From the NCBI GenBank assembly GCA_945910645.1, contig CAMDZB010000003.1, positions 1 to 64,000 on the forward strand: a stretch of DNA of 64,000 nucleotides, in the 5' to 3' direction. Positions within the stretch are counted from its first letter, which is position 1; every line of letters begins with the position of its first letter. Of the stretch, positions 50,823 to 61,541 are shown in pieces. A program made the position numbers and the translations under genes. This stretch comes from an uncultured Spirochaetaceae bacterium (lineage in GTDB: Bacteria > Spirochaetota > Spirochaetia > Sphaerochaetales > Sphaerochaetaceae). Under the pieces are notes generated by a model. The model did not search any database. It was not told the DNA's origin and saw only the letters and a program-made list of their open reading frames with translations.

Positions 50823-51917
50823 TGTTCCTTACTAAACCTTAGGTATGCCTCGATAAAGTCGTCTATGTCTCCATCCATCACAGCGTTGATATTGCCCTTT
50901 TCACAGAGGGTTCTGTGATCCTTAACCATTGTGTATGGCTGGAATACGTAGGTTCTAATCTGGCTTCCCCATTCTATGTCTTTTTTCTGAATTGCATCCT
51001 TTTCACGTTCCGCCTTAGCCTTTTCGTTGTAGTATTCCCAAAGGCGTGAGCGTAGCATCTTGAATGCAACCTCTTTATTCATAATCTGTGACCTTTCGTT
51101 CTGACACTGTACGACGATTCCAGTCTCGTAGTGGGTTATTCTGACAGCTGAGTCTGTTTTATTAACGTGCTGTCCTCCTGCACCTCCTGCTCTATATGTG
51201 TCGAGTCTGTAATCCTCAGGTTTAAGGTCAATCTCGATGTTGTCATCAACCTGCGGAGATGCATAAACTGATGCAAATGAGGTATGACGACGCGCGTTTG
51301 AGTCAAACGGACTTATGCGTATCAATCGGTGCACTCCAGCCTCAGCCTTGAGGTACCCGAATGCATATGATCCTTCAACAAGCATTGTGACGCTCTTCAC
51401 GCCTCCCATATCCTCCTGAAGGTCGAGTATGGTTGTTTTAAAGTTGTGGCGTTCTGTCCATCTTAGATACATCCTTAAGAGCATGCTAGTCCAGTCGCAG
51501 GCTTCGGTGCCACCTGCGCCACTATGGATGGAGAGGTAACAGTCGTTCTCATCGTTCTTATCGCTAAGAAGCGCCTTGATACGGAGTTTTTCATACTCCT
51601 CTCCTATATTGTCAATACTCGTCTGTATCTCATTTTGAATGTCAGCATCCTCTTCGCTCTTGTAGATGTCGATGAGTTCACTAACGCCGTTTATCTCCTC
51701 AAGCAGCTTCTTCCACGGCAATACTTTATCTTTGAGTTTTGCGATGTCTGAAAATAGCTTTGTGGCTTTTGTAGAATCGTTCCAAATGTTAGAATCTTCT
51801 GATTGTTTTTCTTTGTCTTTGAGTTCTTTTTCTACGCTTTCTAAGTCAAAGACGCCTCCAAACAGCAAAGGCTTCTTCTTTTACGTCTTCAAACTTTTTT
51901 AGATTCTCTATTGTCAT
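50819..51917 (-). CDS. prfB: Peptide chain release factor 2 with +1 programmed frameshift
   Basis: ORF0 MTIENLKKFEDVKEEAFAVWRRL then GGAGG-CGT-CTT-TGA-C; downstream RAGGAGGQHVNKTDSAVRITH; join(51917..51849, 51847..50819). Confidence 0.95.
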
Positions 51918-53631
51918 TTTTTCCCTCTTGTCCTTTATCGTATCTTAAAGTGATTATTAAATCAAAGCCCTCATCCTTTTTGAGCTTCAAATCGTATTTT
52001 GGAGTAAACGATATGTATCCATCCTTTCTCTCAAGCATGTTCTCTTTAAATAAAAGTGGCTTTGAAAATAGAATCGTGAGTGTATCTGAGCTGTTCTCAA
52101 TCTTAAACTTAACGCTCTGAACCTCAACATCGTTTCTCTTTTCATCACACGTCACTCCGCTAAATAGAAAAGATGGCATGTAAGTGTAGGCAAAGTTCTT
52201 CTTATTCGTATTTTTAAGGCTTATATTCATTACAACTGATGATGATTTTACGTGTAGTTCCTTTGTAATCTCTCCGTAGTTAAAGAGCGAGGATGACCTT
52301 GTATCCATTGTGGTTTTCTTATCAAGTTCCTCGTTTTTATACTCGGCGTATTCCACTGTATCAACGCCTTCCTTAATAAATCCGTCTTTGAACGCATAGC
52401 CGTTCTCGAGTGGATTGTGACCTGTTGCCATGATTCCAAGTTCGTATAGCGTACACTTGTTTTCAAGGGCAAAGAATGACTTGGAAATGATCACGTTTAT
52501 AAGGCGATTATGAAGGTTGTACTCTCGCTTAATAAGCGGAGTTGTTGAGAATAGCTGTACAATCTCGTAGAAGTCTCTACGGCGCTTCTGAAGGTATTCG
52601 TTACATCTGTACTTCTCAAATACAATGGCTGCGCTTGAGAGTGAACACATCAGTCCTTCAAGGTAGTTGCGGTCTGCAATTGCCTTCTTTTTGTTGTTAT
52701 CAAGAATGATGTCTGAAATGTACTCAACGCGCGATGTAAACGAGAGATTGTCATCCCTTAAAATATCACCCTGTAAGTTTAAGTTCGGTGAGAGATCAGA
52801 ATAGCACCCCTGAGGCATAAAGTACCTCTCAAGAGGCTTAATCTCCTCGCTTTTATTCAAATCATCCGTATTATCAGCATCAGTGACTTCCCGATCTTCT
52901 GACGGTGTTTTTGCATCGTTTTGAAGGTTTTTTAGAGCGTACATGAGCTTTTCAACAAATACAAACGATCCGTCTTTAAGAGCAAAATCATCAAGGTTGA
53001 TACCAACAAGCACCTCATCATTACACTTTAGAATATGGGCTTTGATGCTATCAAGTGCGGTACTCTCTGAAAGCGTTCCATCAAGATATCCGCTGGTAAA
53101 GCCGTCGATCGTCTCATCTGCGTGGTGGATCCTAAGGCTCTTCTGCATGTGATGGATTTCAAATGTGGATTTTGGAAAGTTCTTTATGTTCTTAACAGGC
53201 TGAAAGTACACATCGCTAAACCCTGAGTTGTAGAGCGCTGTAAACATCCCCTCAGACCAAATTGATGCGTACGGGAAGAACTCAGTAGGACGGCGAGTGT
53301 ATGAACGCCTGAGTAGCGTTGTCATCTTTTCGATGTCCTCTGCGATTATCTTCTGCGGAAAGAATACAGGGTCGATGTTATGGTATGTTCCTGTGAGCAT
53401 TGTGATGAGCTTCTGCTTTACAAGCGATGTGATGAACACATTGAGTTCAGGGTACATCTCCTCAAGGTATCTGATCTCTTCAACCGTTAAAAATAGGTGC
53501 GTCTTGTTAAAGCTCTTATCCTGGTAGATTATCTTCATGATGGGTTTTAAGACGTTAACAAGCGCCTTATCCATCCTTGAATCATCTGTTTTTGATGAGA
53601 CGCACTGACTGTAAAGCAAAATATCAATCAT
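51889..53631 (-). CDS. GH57-like glycoside hydrolase/glucanotransferase-related protein
   Basis: LFLTVEEIRYLEEMYPELNVFITSLVKQKLITMLTGTYHNIDPVFFPQKI...FFPYASIWSEGMFTALYNSGF. Confidence 0.6.
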   Translation of the reverse strand: MIDILLYSQCVSSKTDDSRMDKALVNVLKPIMKIIYQDKSFNKTHLFLTVEEIRYLEEMYPELNVFITSLVKQKLITMLTGTYHNIDPVFFPQKIIAEDIEKMTTLLRRSYTRRPTEFFPYASIWSEGMFTALYNSGFSDVYFQPVKNIKNFPKSTFEIHHMQKSLRIHHADETIDGFTSGYLDGTLSESTALDSIKAHILKCNDEVLVGINLDDFALKDGSFVFVEKLMYALKNLQNDAKTPSEDREVTDADNTDDLNKSEEIKPLERYFMPQGCYSDLSPNLNLQGDILRDDNLSFTSRVEYISDIILDNNKKKAIADRNYLEGLMCSLSSAAIVFEKYRCNEYLQKRRRDFYEIVQLFSTTPLIKREYNLHNRLINVIISKSFFALENKCTLYELGIMATGHNPLENGYAFKDGFIKEGVDTVEYAEYKNEELDKKTTMDTRSSSLFNYGEITKELHVKSSSVVMNISLKNTNKKNFAYTYMPSFLFSGVTCDEKRNDVEVQSVKFKIENSSDTLTILFSKPLLFKENMLERKDGYISFTPKYDLKLKKDEGFDLIITLRYDKGQEGKNDNRESKKV

Positions 53632-54239
53632 TGTTTTATTATACTAAGCAATTCATCCACAAGCAATGAGGAAAGGCCTGCATTTCTTGCGCCATCTATG
53701 TCTTTCCTTACGCTGTCGCCAACGTATAGGCAGTCACTGGCTTTGAGGTTCGTGTGTGCCAAGAGGTAATCAAAAGCGCGCTTGTCTGGCTTTAAAAAGC
53801 CACAGTCCTCTGATGAGAGTTTAAGTTCAAAATAAACTCCGAGATTCAGTTCATCAAGCTTTGTCTCAACGGGAAAGTCTGAAAGCACTCCGAGCATCAC
53901 TCCCTTACTTTTGAGGTCTAAAAGCAACTCTTTAAGTCCATCAAAGGGCGGAAGTTTTCGATTCTTTCTGATGTCTTTGTATATCGGATCAAAATAATTC
54001 TTATCCTTATTTACAGTTCTGGCTTGGATCTCTAGAAACTCATCACGAGTAATAATGTTTTTTTCAGATTTAAGCTGCTCACCCCTTACTCGCTTTCGTG
54101 CCTTGAAGAAGTTTATGGTTCTAAACGGATGGCGTAGGTAGAGCTTACGAAACTGCTTGTTTAAGTGCTTTATTGGGTATAAAGTGCCGTCAATGTCGAA
54201 GAACACCGCTTTAAAAGCGTACAAGTCTGCTTTTTCCAT
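53628..54239 (-). CDS. HAD-superfamily hydrolase
   Basis: VFFDIDGTLYP, GVLSDFP, YVGDSVRKDIDGARNAG. Confidence 0.9.
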   Translation of the reverse strand: MEKADLYAFKAVFFDIDGTLYPIKHLNKQFRKLYLRHPFRTINFFKARKRVRGEQLKSEKNIITRDEFLEIQARTVNKDKNYFDPIYKDIRKNRKLPPFDGLKELLLDLKSKGVMLGVLSDFPVETKLDELNLGVYFELKLSSEDCGFLKPDKRAFDYLLAHTNLKASDCLYVGDSVRKDIDGARNAGLSSLLVDELLSIIKQ

Positions 54240-55577
54240 TTAATCGCCTTTTCTCGATTTGAGTGTGATTTTAATTGGGATGTGCGCCATGCCAAGCTCT
54301 GCTCTAATCTTGTTTTTAATGTATGAGATGTAGTTCTCAGGGAACTTTTCGCTTCTATTTACAAAGAGTACGAACTCTACAGGGGATGCGCTTGCCTGAG
54401 TGCCATAGAGTACTTTAAATGCGCCCTTTGTGGAGCGTGGCGGGGTGTATGAGTCCACCCAACGGCGAAGGGCTGTATTGAAGTCTGACGTGCCGATTCG
54501 CTTTGAGTTTTCTTTGTTCACCATCACGATTTTTTTGATAAGCTCGTCGATTCCCTTGTTCTCCTTGGCGCTGATTGTTACAAGTGGTGCAAAGGATAGC
54601 ACTGGGAACAAGAAGCGCAGGCGTTCAACGTATGCCTCTTCCTGCCCGTTTACTGTGAATAAGTCGCGCTTGTTTATCACGAGTATGATCGGTTTTTGCC
54701 TCTCTACAACAAGATCTGCTATCTTTTTATCCTGATCGCTCACATCCTCCTCAGATGAAATTAAAAGGAGTACAACGTCGCTCTCCTCAATCGATCTGAT
54801 TGCCCTGTTTACGCTGTAGTACTCAACGTCTTCTGTAACCTTACCTTTGCGTCTGATTCCTGCAGTGTCGATGAGCGAAAGGTTAAATCCAAAGCGTGAT
54901 GTTGAGCCTGTAACCGTGTCTCTTGTGGTTCCTGGGATGGGGCTAACTAGAGAAACGTCTTTTTTAAGAAGTGCGTTTGTGAGGGTACTTTTGCCTGCGT
55001 TTGGCTTTCCCATTATGGAGATTGTGATGTTTGTATCATCTTTCTCTATATCCTGAGTTTCATCCTCGCCCTCTACAAAAGACGTGTGTATGAGTGAGAG
55101 TATGTGCTCTTTGAGATCATCAATGCCTCTGTCGTGGTTTGCAGATATTCCAACGATACGCTCAAAGCCGTATGAGTAGAAGTTCCAAAGTTGGTTGTCA
55201 TCTTCATCGCTATCAAGCTTGTTGATCACCATTATTGTCTTATCACGATACGCTCGGAGATCTGAAATCACTTCCTCATCCTCTGCATTGACGTGTTTTG
55301 CATCAAGAAGCAGTAAAATCACGTCTGCCGATTTTATTACGCTTTTACTCCTCTCTTTTACAAGCTTATCTATGCTATCGTCATGCTCTGCCTTAATTCC
55401 GCCTGTATCTACAAGAGTGACCTCATAGCCGTTAATAGAGCAGTCTTTTTCAATTATGTCTCTGGTTACGCCTCTTAGTGGCGATGTAATTGAACGCCTT
55501 GAATGCGTCAGCCTGTTAAATAGAGTGCTTTTACCTACGTTTGGAGATCCTACTAGTGCAACAATTGGTTTCTTCAT
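54240..55577 (-). CDS. der: Ribosome-associated GTPase Der/EngA
   Basis: Two G domains: GSPNVGKSTLFNRL and GKPNAGKSTLTNALL; KH-like C-terminus. Confidence 0.96.
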   Translation of the reverse strand: MKKPIVALVGSPNVGKSTLFNRLTHSRRSITSPLRGVTRDIIEKDCSINGYEVTLVDTGGIKAEHDDSIDKLVKERSKSVIKSADVILLLLDAKHVNAEDEEVISDLRAYRDKTIMVINKLDSDEDDNQLWNFYSYGFERIVGISANHDRGIDDLKEHILSLIHTSFVEGEDETQDIEKDDTNITISIMGKPNAGKSTLTNALLKKDVSLVSPIPGTTRDTVTGSTSRFGFNLSLIDTAGIRRKGKVTEDVEYYSVNRAIRSIEESDVVLLLISSEEDVSDQDKKIADLVVERQKPIILVINKRDLFTVNGQEEAYVERLRFLFPVLSFAPLVTISAKENKGIDELIKKIVMVNKENSKRIGTSDFNTALRRWVDSYTPPRSTKGAFKVLYGTQASASPVEFVLFVNRSEKFPENYISYIKNKIRAELGMAHIPIKITLKSRKGD

Positions 55578-55623
55578 TCTTATATTGTAGCATTTTGAGA
55601 AAATAAAATATATAATTGTAGTT

Positions 55624-56133
55624 GTGAAAAAAGAACAGTCCTCAACATTCTTGAGTGTTTATCTAATATTTTTTCTAGCCTTAACGCTATTTACACTCAC
55701 CCTTGTTGGAGGCGATAAAATCAAAGCTAATATACAAAACTCCTCTGCATCAGAAGTCCACTCAGCCTTTATGCGAGGCGACATTGTGGAGACTGACATT
55801 GCTCTGTTTGACAGAAGCGGCGCTATAGTCAACGTGAGGGCAAAAACGGAGGATATGGGGCTCTCCAAGGCTCATAATGCACTAAAAGCGCTGTTTGAGA
55901 TCAAGGGCAACGTAGAGGCATTTAAGAACGCCATTCCTGACTCATGGAGATTCGAAGGCATTACAATCGAAGAGGACACAGCTGTAATCCGCCTAAGTTC
56001 AAACGTTAAAAACGAGAAGACAAAGCCATACTTCAAAAACGCAATGCTACAGGTATCAAGCACAGTAAAATCACACTATCCTGAAATAACCAAAATAATC
56101 ATTGTGTCAGGGGATGACTTCTTTACGATTTAA
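55624..56133 (+). CDS. Hypothetical secreted protein upstream of K+ transport pair, weakly GerMN-like
   Basis: N-terminal TM; WRFEGITIEEDTAVIRLSS. Confidence 0.45.
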   Translation: MKKEQSSTFLSVYLIFFLALTLFTLTLVGGDKIKANIQNSSASEVHSAFMRGDIVETDIALFDRSGAIVNVRAKTEDMGLSKAHNALKALFEIKGNVEAFKNAIPDSWRFEGITIEEDTAVIRLSSNVKNEKTKPYFKNAMLQVSSTVKSHYPEITKIIIVSGDDFFTI

Positions 56134-56136
56134 AGA

Positions 56137-57432
56137 ATGAAGGTCAAACATATATCACCAAACACTATTATAGTTCTCAATTTTGCATCGGTAATAATCG
56201 TGGGCGGTATTCTTTTGTTCCTGCCGATTTCGATAAAGGGTCAGGGTCATATCAGCTTTGTCGATGCGCTTTACATCTCCACAAGTGCAATCTGCGTGAC
56301 GGGGCTTTCGCCTCTTTCGCTTTCAACCACGTTCACCCCGTTTGGTAAGATTGTAATTGCACTCCTTATGCAGATTGGCGGCCTTGGGATCACGGTTATA
56401 AGTACGCTTTTTATCATTGCAATTGGTAAAAAGGTGGACATTAGGAACAGAAACATTGTGCGTGAGACGCTAAACTTTGAGTCTGGCAAAGGCGTGGTTC
56501 ACTTTGTAAAAGACGTGTTTATCACCACAATCACATTCGAAGTAGCTGGTGCTATTATCTTTTTCTTTATCTTTATGAAAGACTTTGGCGCACTTGAGTC
56601 GATTGGGCTTTCTCTGTTCCATTCAATTTCTGCGTTCAACAATGCAGGATTTGATATACTATACACAAATTCAAGCCTTGTAATGTATCAGAACAACGTT
56701 CTTTTTAACCTCATTACAGCACTTCTTATCATCTTTGGTGGAATTGGCTTTCTTGTAATCAGGGAGATTGTCTATAAAAAATGGCACTTCAAAAGATATT
56801 CTATGCATACAAAAGTCGCACTCAGCATAAGTGCAGCCCTGATTATTATCGGGATGATTGCAATTAAGTGTCAGGAGAACATCTCGTGGCTTGGAGCGTT
56901 CTTCCTCTCAGTCTCATCTCGTACCGCAGGTTTTTATACCTACTCTATTCGCTCCTTTGTGATATCAACAAATCTTGTACTCTGCTTTCTTATGTTCATT
57001 GGCGCCTCCCCTGGATCCACAGGTGGCGGTATCAAGACAACAACACTATTTGTACTCTTTGCAGGAGTTAAGGAGTTCATCACAGGGAAAAAGAGCCAGA
57101 CCTTCCACTTCAGCCTTCCTAAGAACGTGTTTAAAAAGGCATGCGTGATCTTGATCCTCTCGCTAACCGTGGTATTCGCAGGCACATTCCTAATGCTTAT
57201 TTTTGATAGGGATTTAACTTTGATTGAGGCACTGTTTGAGATTACAAGCGCATTTGCAACTGTTGGTCTTACGCTTGATGTTACACCGCTTTTATCAAAT
57301 GGTAGTAAAATATTATGTATGATGATGATGTTTATAGGGCGACTTGGTCCTCTTACCATCACATCGCTTGGCGCACATTCGGGGATCAGTGAAGACGTAT
57401 ACTACCCTGAGGGCAACATTTCTATAGGATAA
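56137..57432 (+). CDS. Trk/Ktr-type K+ uptake membrane subunit
   Basis: STSAICVTGLSPL, SAFNNAGFDI, SRTAGFYT, SAFATVGLTLD: four pore-like segments. Confidence 0.92.
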   Translation: MKVKHISPNTIIVLNFASVIIVGGILLFLPISIKGQGHISFVDALYISTSAICVTGLSPLSLSTTFTPFGKIVIALLMQIGGLGITVISTLFIIAIGKKVDIRNRNIVRETLNFESGKGVVHFVKDVFITTITFEVAGAIIFFFIFMKDFGALESIGLSLFHSISAFNNAGFDILYTNSSLVMYQNNVLFNLITALLIIFGGIGFLVIREIVYKKWHFKRYSMHTKVALSISAALIIIGMIAIKCQENISWLGAFFLSVSSRTAGFYTYSIRSFVISTNLVLCFLMFIGASPGSTGGGIKTTTLFVLFAGVKEFITGKKSQTFHFSLPKNVFKKACVILILSLTVVFAGTFLMLIFDRDLTLIEALFEITSAFATVGLTLDVTPLLSNGSKILCMMMMFIGRLGPLTITSLGAHSGISEDVYYPEGNISIG

Positions 57433-57444
57433 GGAGAGAAATTC

Positions 57445-58098
57445 ATGAAACAGACATACGGCATTGTAGGAATTGGAAAATTTGGAGGAGCTCTTGCACT
57501 TGAACTCTTACAGGATGGCGCTGAGGTGCTTGTGATAGACAGAGACGACCAGAAGATTAAGGAGATGCGTGAGTACACTCAGAACGCCTTTGTAGTGAAG
57601 AAGCTTGACAAGAAAACCCTAAGCGAAACTGGAATACAAAACTGTGATGCGGCTATAGTCTGCATTGGGAGTCAGATGGATACATCAATCCTCACAACCC
57701 TTAACCTTGTAAGCCTTGGAATCAAAAAAGTCATTGCAAAGGCTACAAGCGCAGAGCATGGTGAAATCCTTGAAAAGCTAGGCGCCGAGGTGGTTTATCC
57801 TGATAAAGACATGGCAAACCGACTTGCTCACCGCCTTGAGGCATCCAGAATGCTCGATTTTGTATCCCTCTCTGAGAAGGTGAACATATCAAAGCTTGTA
57901 TGCCCAATGTTGTTTGTGGGAAAGAGCGTTCAGGAGATCAACCTCAGACGCGAATACGGCGTTAACATCATCGCAATCGAATCTGGAAAGGCACTTCACG
58001 AGATAGTGCTGCCTGAGTACGTGTTCAAAAACGGGGATATCCTATTCCTCTCAGGGAGCATGGAGGCTCTCAACAGGATCGGCAGAACCTCCAAGTAA
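57445..58098 (+). CDS. Trk/Ktr K+ uptake RCK regulatory subunit
   Basis: GIVGIGKFGGALALELLQDGAEVLVIDRD Rossmann motif plus TrkA-C domain. Confidence 0.93.
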   Translation: MKQTYGIVGIGKFGGALALELLQDGAEVLVIDRDDQKIKEMREYTQNAFVVKKLDKKTLSETGIQNCDAAIVCIGSQMDTSILTTLNLVSLGIKKVIAKATSAEHGEILEKLGAEVVYPDKDMANRLAHRLEASRMLDFVSLSEKVNISKLVCPMLFVGKSVQEINLRREYGVNIIAIESGKALHEIVLPEYVFKNGDILFLSGSMEALNRIGRTSK

Positions 58099-58184
58099 TC
58101 ATTAGATTTTTCGTTTTAAACAATATCGTCTAAAGTGACTAAACTTTTAATCTCAACATCAACAACTATCTAAACTCTTTGTAT

Positions 58185-59915
58185 TTACGCTTCTACGCTT
58201 ATAAATTTAAACGTTGTGACGTCGAAGAGCCCCATGTCGGTGAGTTTTATCTCAGGGATAACCGGAAGCGACATGAAGCACAGTGTCATCACAGGTTCAA
58301 CATCGCCCTTAATACCAAGTTCATCATATGCCTTGGCGTGGATCTCAGTGAGCTTTTTATCAACCCATTCGCCATCCTTATCGCTCATGAGCCCTGCAAT
58401 AGGCAGAGGCATGCTCTCGATCACCCTGCCGTCTTTGACAAGTACAATGCCTCCCTTTAGTTTCTCAAGCTCTTTTACGGCAGTCTCCATCTCATCATCG
58501 TTAACGCCTGCAACTATGATGTTGTGTGAATCGTGAGCAACAGAGACCGCCACAGCGCCCCTCTTGAGTCCATAGCCTTTTAGGAACGCGGATGCCACGT
58601 TTCCTGTCATTTGGTGGCGCTCTACAACCGCAACCTTCACAATGTCTTTCGTCGGATCGAATATGAATTCGCCATTTGCATCAAGCTTCACAGTAGCTGT
58701 ATTTTTCTTTGTTACAACTCCGCCTGGCTTGATTTCGATTACGTTCACGTGGTTCGATTTAAGATGCATCTTGAACTTGTCCTTGGAGAAATCCTTAAGG
58801 TGTACGCTGCTTGCAACTGGGGTTATGCTCTCCTTCTTGTATTCAAGTAGGTACTTGCCGTGTTCTGCCGTAAGCTTTCCGTGCATCCATACTCTGTCTA
58901 CTTTGAAGTCTTTAAGATCATCAAGAAGTACGATGTTCGCGATGTATCCTGGAGCGATTGCACCCCTATCATACAGGCGGAAGCACTCTGCAGCGTTAAG
59001 AGTTGCCATCCTAATTGCTGTGATTGGATCAAGTCCTTCCTCTACGCAGATTTTAAGATGATTGTCAAGGTGCCCGAGTTCAAGGATTGTCTTAGGCTGT
59101 CTATCATCAGAGCATAGTAGGCATCGTCTGCTGTTCTCAGGTGTTACGCCTTTTAGTAGGTTACGAAGGTCGTGGCAGGCAGAGCCTTGGCGTAGTAGGA
59201 CGTACATGCCGAGTGTGAGGCGTTCGTTCATGTCGTTTACCGTGGCGCACTCATGGTCGCCTTGGATTCGTACAGATGCGTAGGCTTTAAGGTCGTAGCC
59301 TGAGAGTCCTGGCGAGTGGCCATCGATCAGCTTTCCTTCCTTCTTTGCCACAAGAAGCTTGTTCATAACCTCTTCATCCTCGTTTATTACGCCCACAAAA
59401 TTCATGAATTCACCGAGCCCCAGTATGTTTTCACGCGTGATTGGCTCCTTCATCGCTTCCGAGTCGATTACAGCCCCTGAGTGTTCAAATGGCGTTGCAG
59501 GAACGCAGGATGGAAGCATAAACTTGATGTCTAAAGCAGTGTTCTCGGAGGCCTTCATCATGTAGTCAAGGCCAGTTATTCCACATACGTTTACTATCTC
59601 GTGAGGGTCTGCGATGATGGTTGTGCCTCCATGTGGTACAAGTAGACGCCCAAGCTCCTCAGGGCTCACGTATGATGATTCAATGTGAATGTGCGAGTCG
59701 ATAAAGCCAGGGGATGCGTATTTACCCTTTGCATCTACCTCCTCCTTGCCGCTATATGTTCCGATTCCTGCAATTTGATCATCTGATATTGCGATGTCTC
59801 CCTCGATGATCTTACCGCCGAATACGTCGATTACCTTTGCGTTTTTTATTACAACGTCGGCTTTTTCTGCACCCTTTGCTACTCTGATTAATTTTTTAAG
59901 CTTTTCCTTTGTCAC
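58185..59915 (-). CDS. ade: Adenine deaminase
   Basis: ASPGFIDSHIHIESS, GTTIIADPHEI, VAVVERHQMTGNVA, SVAHDSHNIIVAG. Confidence 0.95.
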   Translation of the reverse strand: MTKEKLKKLIRVAKGAEKADVVIKNAKVIDVFGGKIIEGDIAISDDQIAGIGTYSGKEEVDAKGKYASPGFIDSHIHIESSYVSPEELGRLLVPHGGTTIIADPHEIVNVCGITGLDYMMKASENTALDIKFMLPSCVPATPFEHSGAVIDSEAMKEPITRENILGLGEFMNFVGVINEDEEVMNKLLVAKKEGKLIDGHSPGLSGYDLKAYASVRIQGDHECATVNDMNERLTLGMYVLLRQGSACHDLRNLLKGVTPENSRRCLLCSDDRQPKTILELGHLDNHLKICVEEGLDPITAIRMATLNAAECFRLYDRGAIAPGYIANIVLLDDLKDFKVDRVWMHGKLTAEHGKYLLEYKKESITPVASSVHLKDFSKDKFKMHLKSNHVNVIEIKPGGVVTKKNTATVKLDANGEFIFDPTKDIVKVAVVERHQMTGNVASAFLKGYGLKRGAVAVSVAHDSHNIIVAGVNDDEMETAVKELEKLKGGIVLVKDGRVIESMPLPIAGLMSDKDGEWVDKKLTEIHAKAYDELGIKGDVEPVMTLCFMSLPVIPEIKLTDMGLFDVTTFKFISVEA

Positions 59916-60096
59916 TTGTTTTGCCTCACTTTGCCTTGTGGATTTGTCTTATCTTCTAATTCAATTATAAGTCATTTATTTTGATTTTGGAGCAAAATTG
60001 ATGTGTAATATTATCAGCGTTCACTTCTTGACGATGAGGGATTGAATCTTATATAATTAGCCTGTTAATTGCATGACAGGTATGTCTGTTGTATTT

Positions 60097-60181
60097 GGAT
60101 GGATGGCCGAGCGGTCGAAGGCGGCGGTCTTGAAAACCGTTGTGGGGCAACTCACCGGGGGTTCGAATCCCTCTCCATCCG
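60097..60181 (+). tRNA. tRNA-Ser (TGA)
   Basis: GGATGGA...GCGGT CTTGAAA ACCGT...GTTCGAATCC...TCCATCC G with class II variable arm. Confidence 0.94.
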
Positions 60182-60293
60182 TTAAAATTGGGGCGATTGC
60201 GTTGTCGCGAGGATTCCAGCGATATTAATATTAGCTATAATCCATGCTTCTAGTTCTCACTCCCAATTTTGATAGTACATCTACAGTGTATTA

Positions 60294-60381
60294 GGAGAGA
60301 TGCAAGAGTGGCCGAATTGGGCTCCCTGCTAAGGAGTTAACCTCCAAAAGGGGTTCGGGGGTTCGAATCCCCCTCTCTCCG
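60294..60381 (+). tRNA. tRNA-Ser (GCT)
   Basis: GGAGAGA...GCTCC CTGCTAA GGAGT...GTTCGAATCC...TCTCTCC G with class II variable arm. Confidence 0.94.
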
Positions 60382-60518
60382 TTTTTATTTTGTTTTTCAA
60401 TTGTCTTTTTGCCTAAGCATAACCTTTAAGTGCGAATTTTTGTTGGTAATTACAGCAGTTAAAATTTTGAAAATATACTATAATAGGAAATAATCATTAT
60501 CACACAGAGAGGCTGTAA

Positions 60519-61541
60519 ATGTTTACAAGTATTGAATTATTTGCAGGCGCAGGCGGTTTAGCTCTTGGATTGGAAGAAGCAGGATTTACACATATTGGTC
60601 TTGTAGAATTCGACAAAAGCGCAGCAAATACCCTAATTTTAAATCGACCAAAATGGAATGTTATTTGTGAGGATATTGCAATTACTTCAAAAAAAAATCT
60701 AGAAAAAGAATTCAATATAAAGAAAGGACAATTAGACCTACTGTCAGGCGGTGCTCCATGTCAATCTTTTAGCTACGCTGGAAAGCGTCTTGGTTTAAAG
60801 GATGTTAGAGGCACAATGTTCTATCATTATGCAACGTTTCTTGAAAAATTACAGCCAAAAATGTTTTTATTTGAAAATGTACGTGGACTACTTACTCATG
60901 ATGGTGGAAAGACATACAAAACAATTCTTGATATTTTTCTTCAACAGGGATATCTCATAAAATACAAAGTAGTTAACGCCTGGGATTATGGAGTACCACA
61001 GAAGCGCGAAAGACTCATAACTATAGGCATAAGAAACGACCTAAAAAACAAATGTAAATTTTCATTTCCAAAAAAACATGAATACAAACCTGTCATTAGA
61101 GATATAAAATTAGATTCAAATCCATCAAACGAAGACTGTGCTCAATACTCTACTTATAAGTCATCCGTGTTTGCCTTAGTTCCTCCTGGAGGATACTGGA
61201 GAAATATTGATCCTGCTGTTGCCAAAGAATACATGAAGACGTGCTGGGAAATGGGTGGAGGCAGAACTGGAATTCTAAGGCGTATCGGATTAGATGAGCC
61301 CTCTCTAACGGTTTTAACAAGTCCTGGAATGAAACAAACAGATAGATGCCACCCTTTAGAGGTTCGTCCTTTTTCATATAGAGAAAATGCACGCATTCAA
61401 ACTTTTCCTGATACGTGGGAATTTTGTGGAACACTAGCGGAAAAATACAAGCAAGTTGGAAATGCTGTTCCTGTTAACCTTGCAAAAGAGATAGGTTTAG
61501 AAATAAATAAGACTTTAAGAGAGATAAACAATGAACAATAA
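60519..61541 (+). CDS. Type II C5-cytosine DNA methyltransferase
   Basis: ELFAGAGGLALGLEEAGF, SGGAPCQSFSYAGKRLG, FENVRGLLTHDGG, QVGNAVPV. Confidence 0.96.
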   Translation: MFTSIELFAGAGGLALGLEEAGFTHIGLVEFDKSAANTLILNRPKWNVICEDIAITSKKNLEKEFNIKKGQLDLLSGGAPCQSFSYAGKRLGLKDVRGTMFYHYATFLEKLQPKMFLFENVRGLLTHDGGKTYKTILDIFLQQGYLIKYKVVNAWDYGVPQKRERLITIGIRNDLKNKCKFSFPKKHEYKPVIRDIKLDSNPSNEDCAQYSTYKSSVFALVPPGGYWRNIDPAVAKEYMKTCWEMGGGRTGILRRIGLDEPSLTVLTSPGMKQTDRCHPLEVRPFSYRENARIQTFPDTWEFCGTLAEKYKQVGNAVPVNLAKEIGLEINKTLREINNEQ

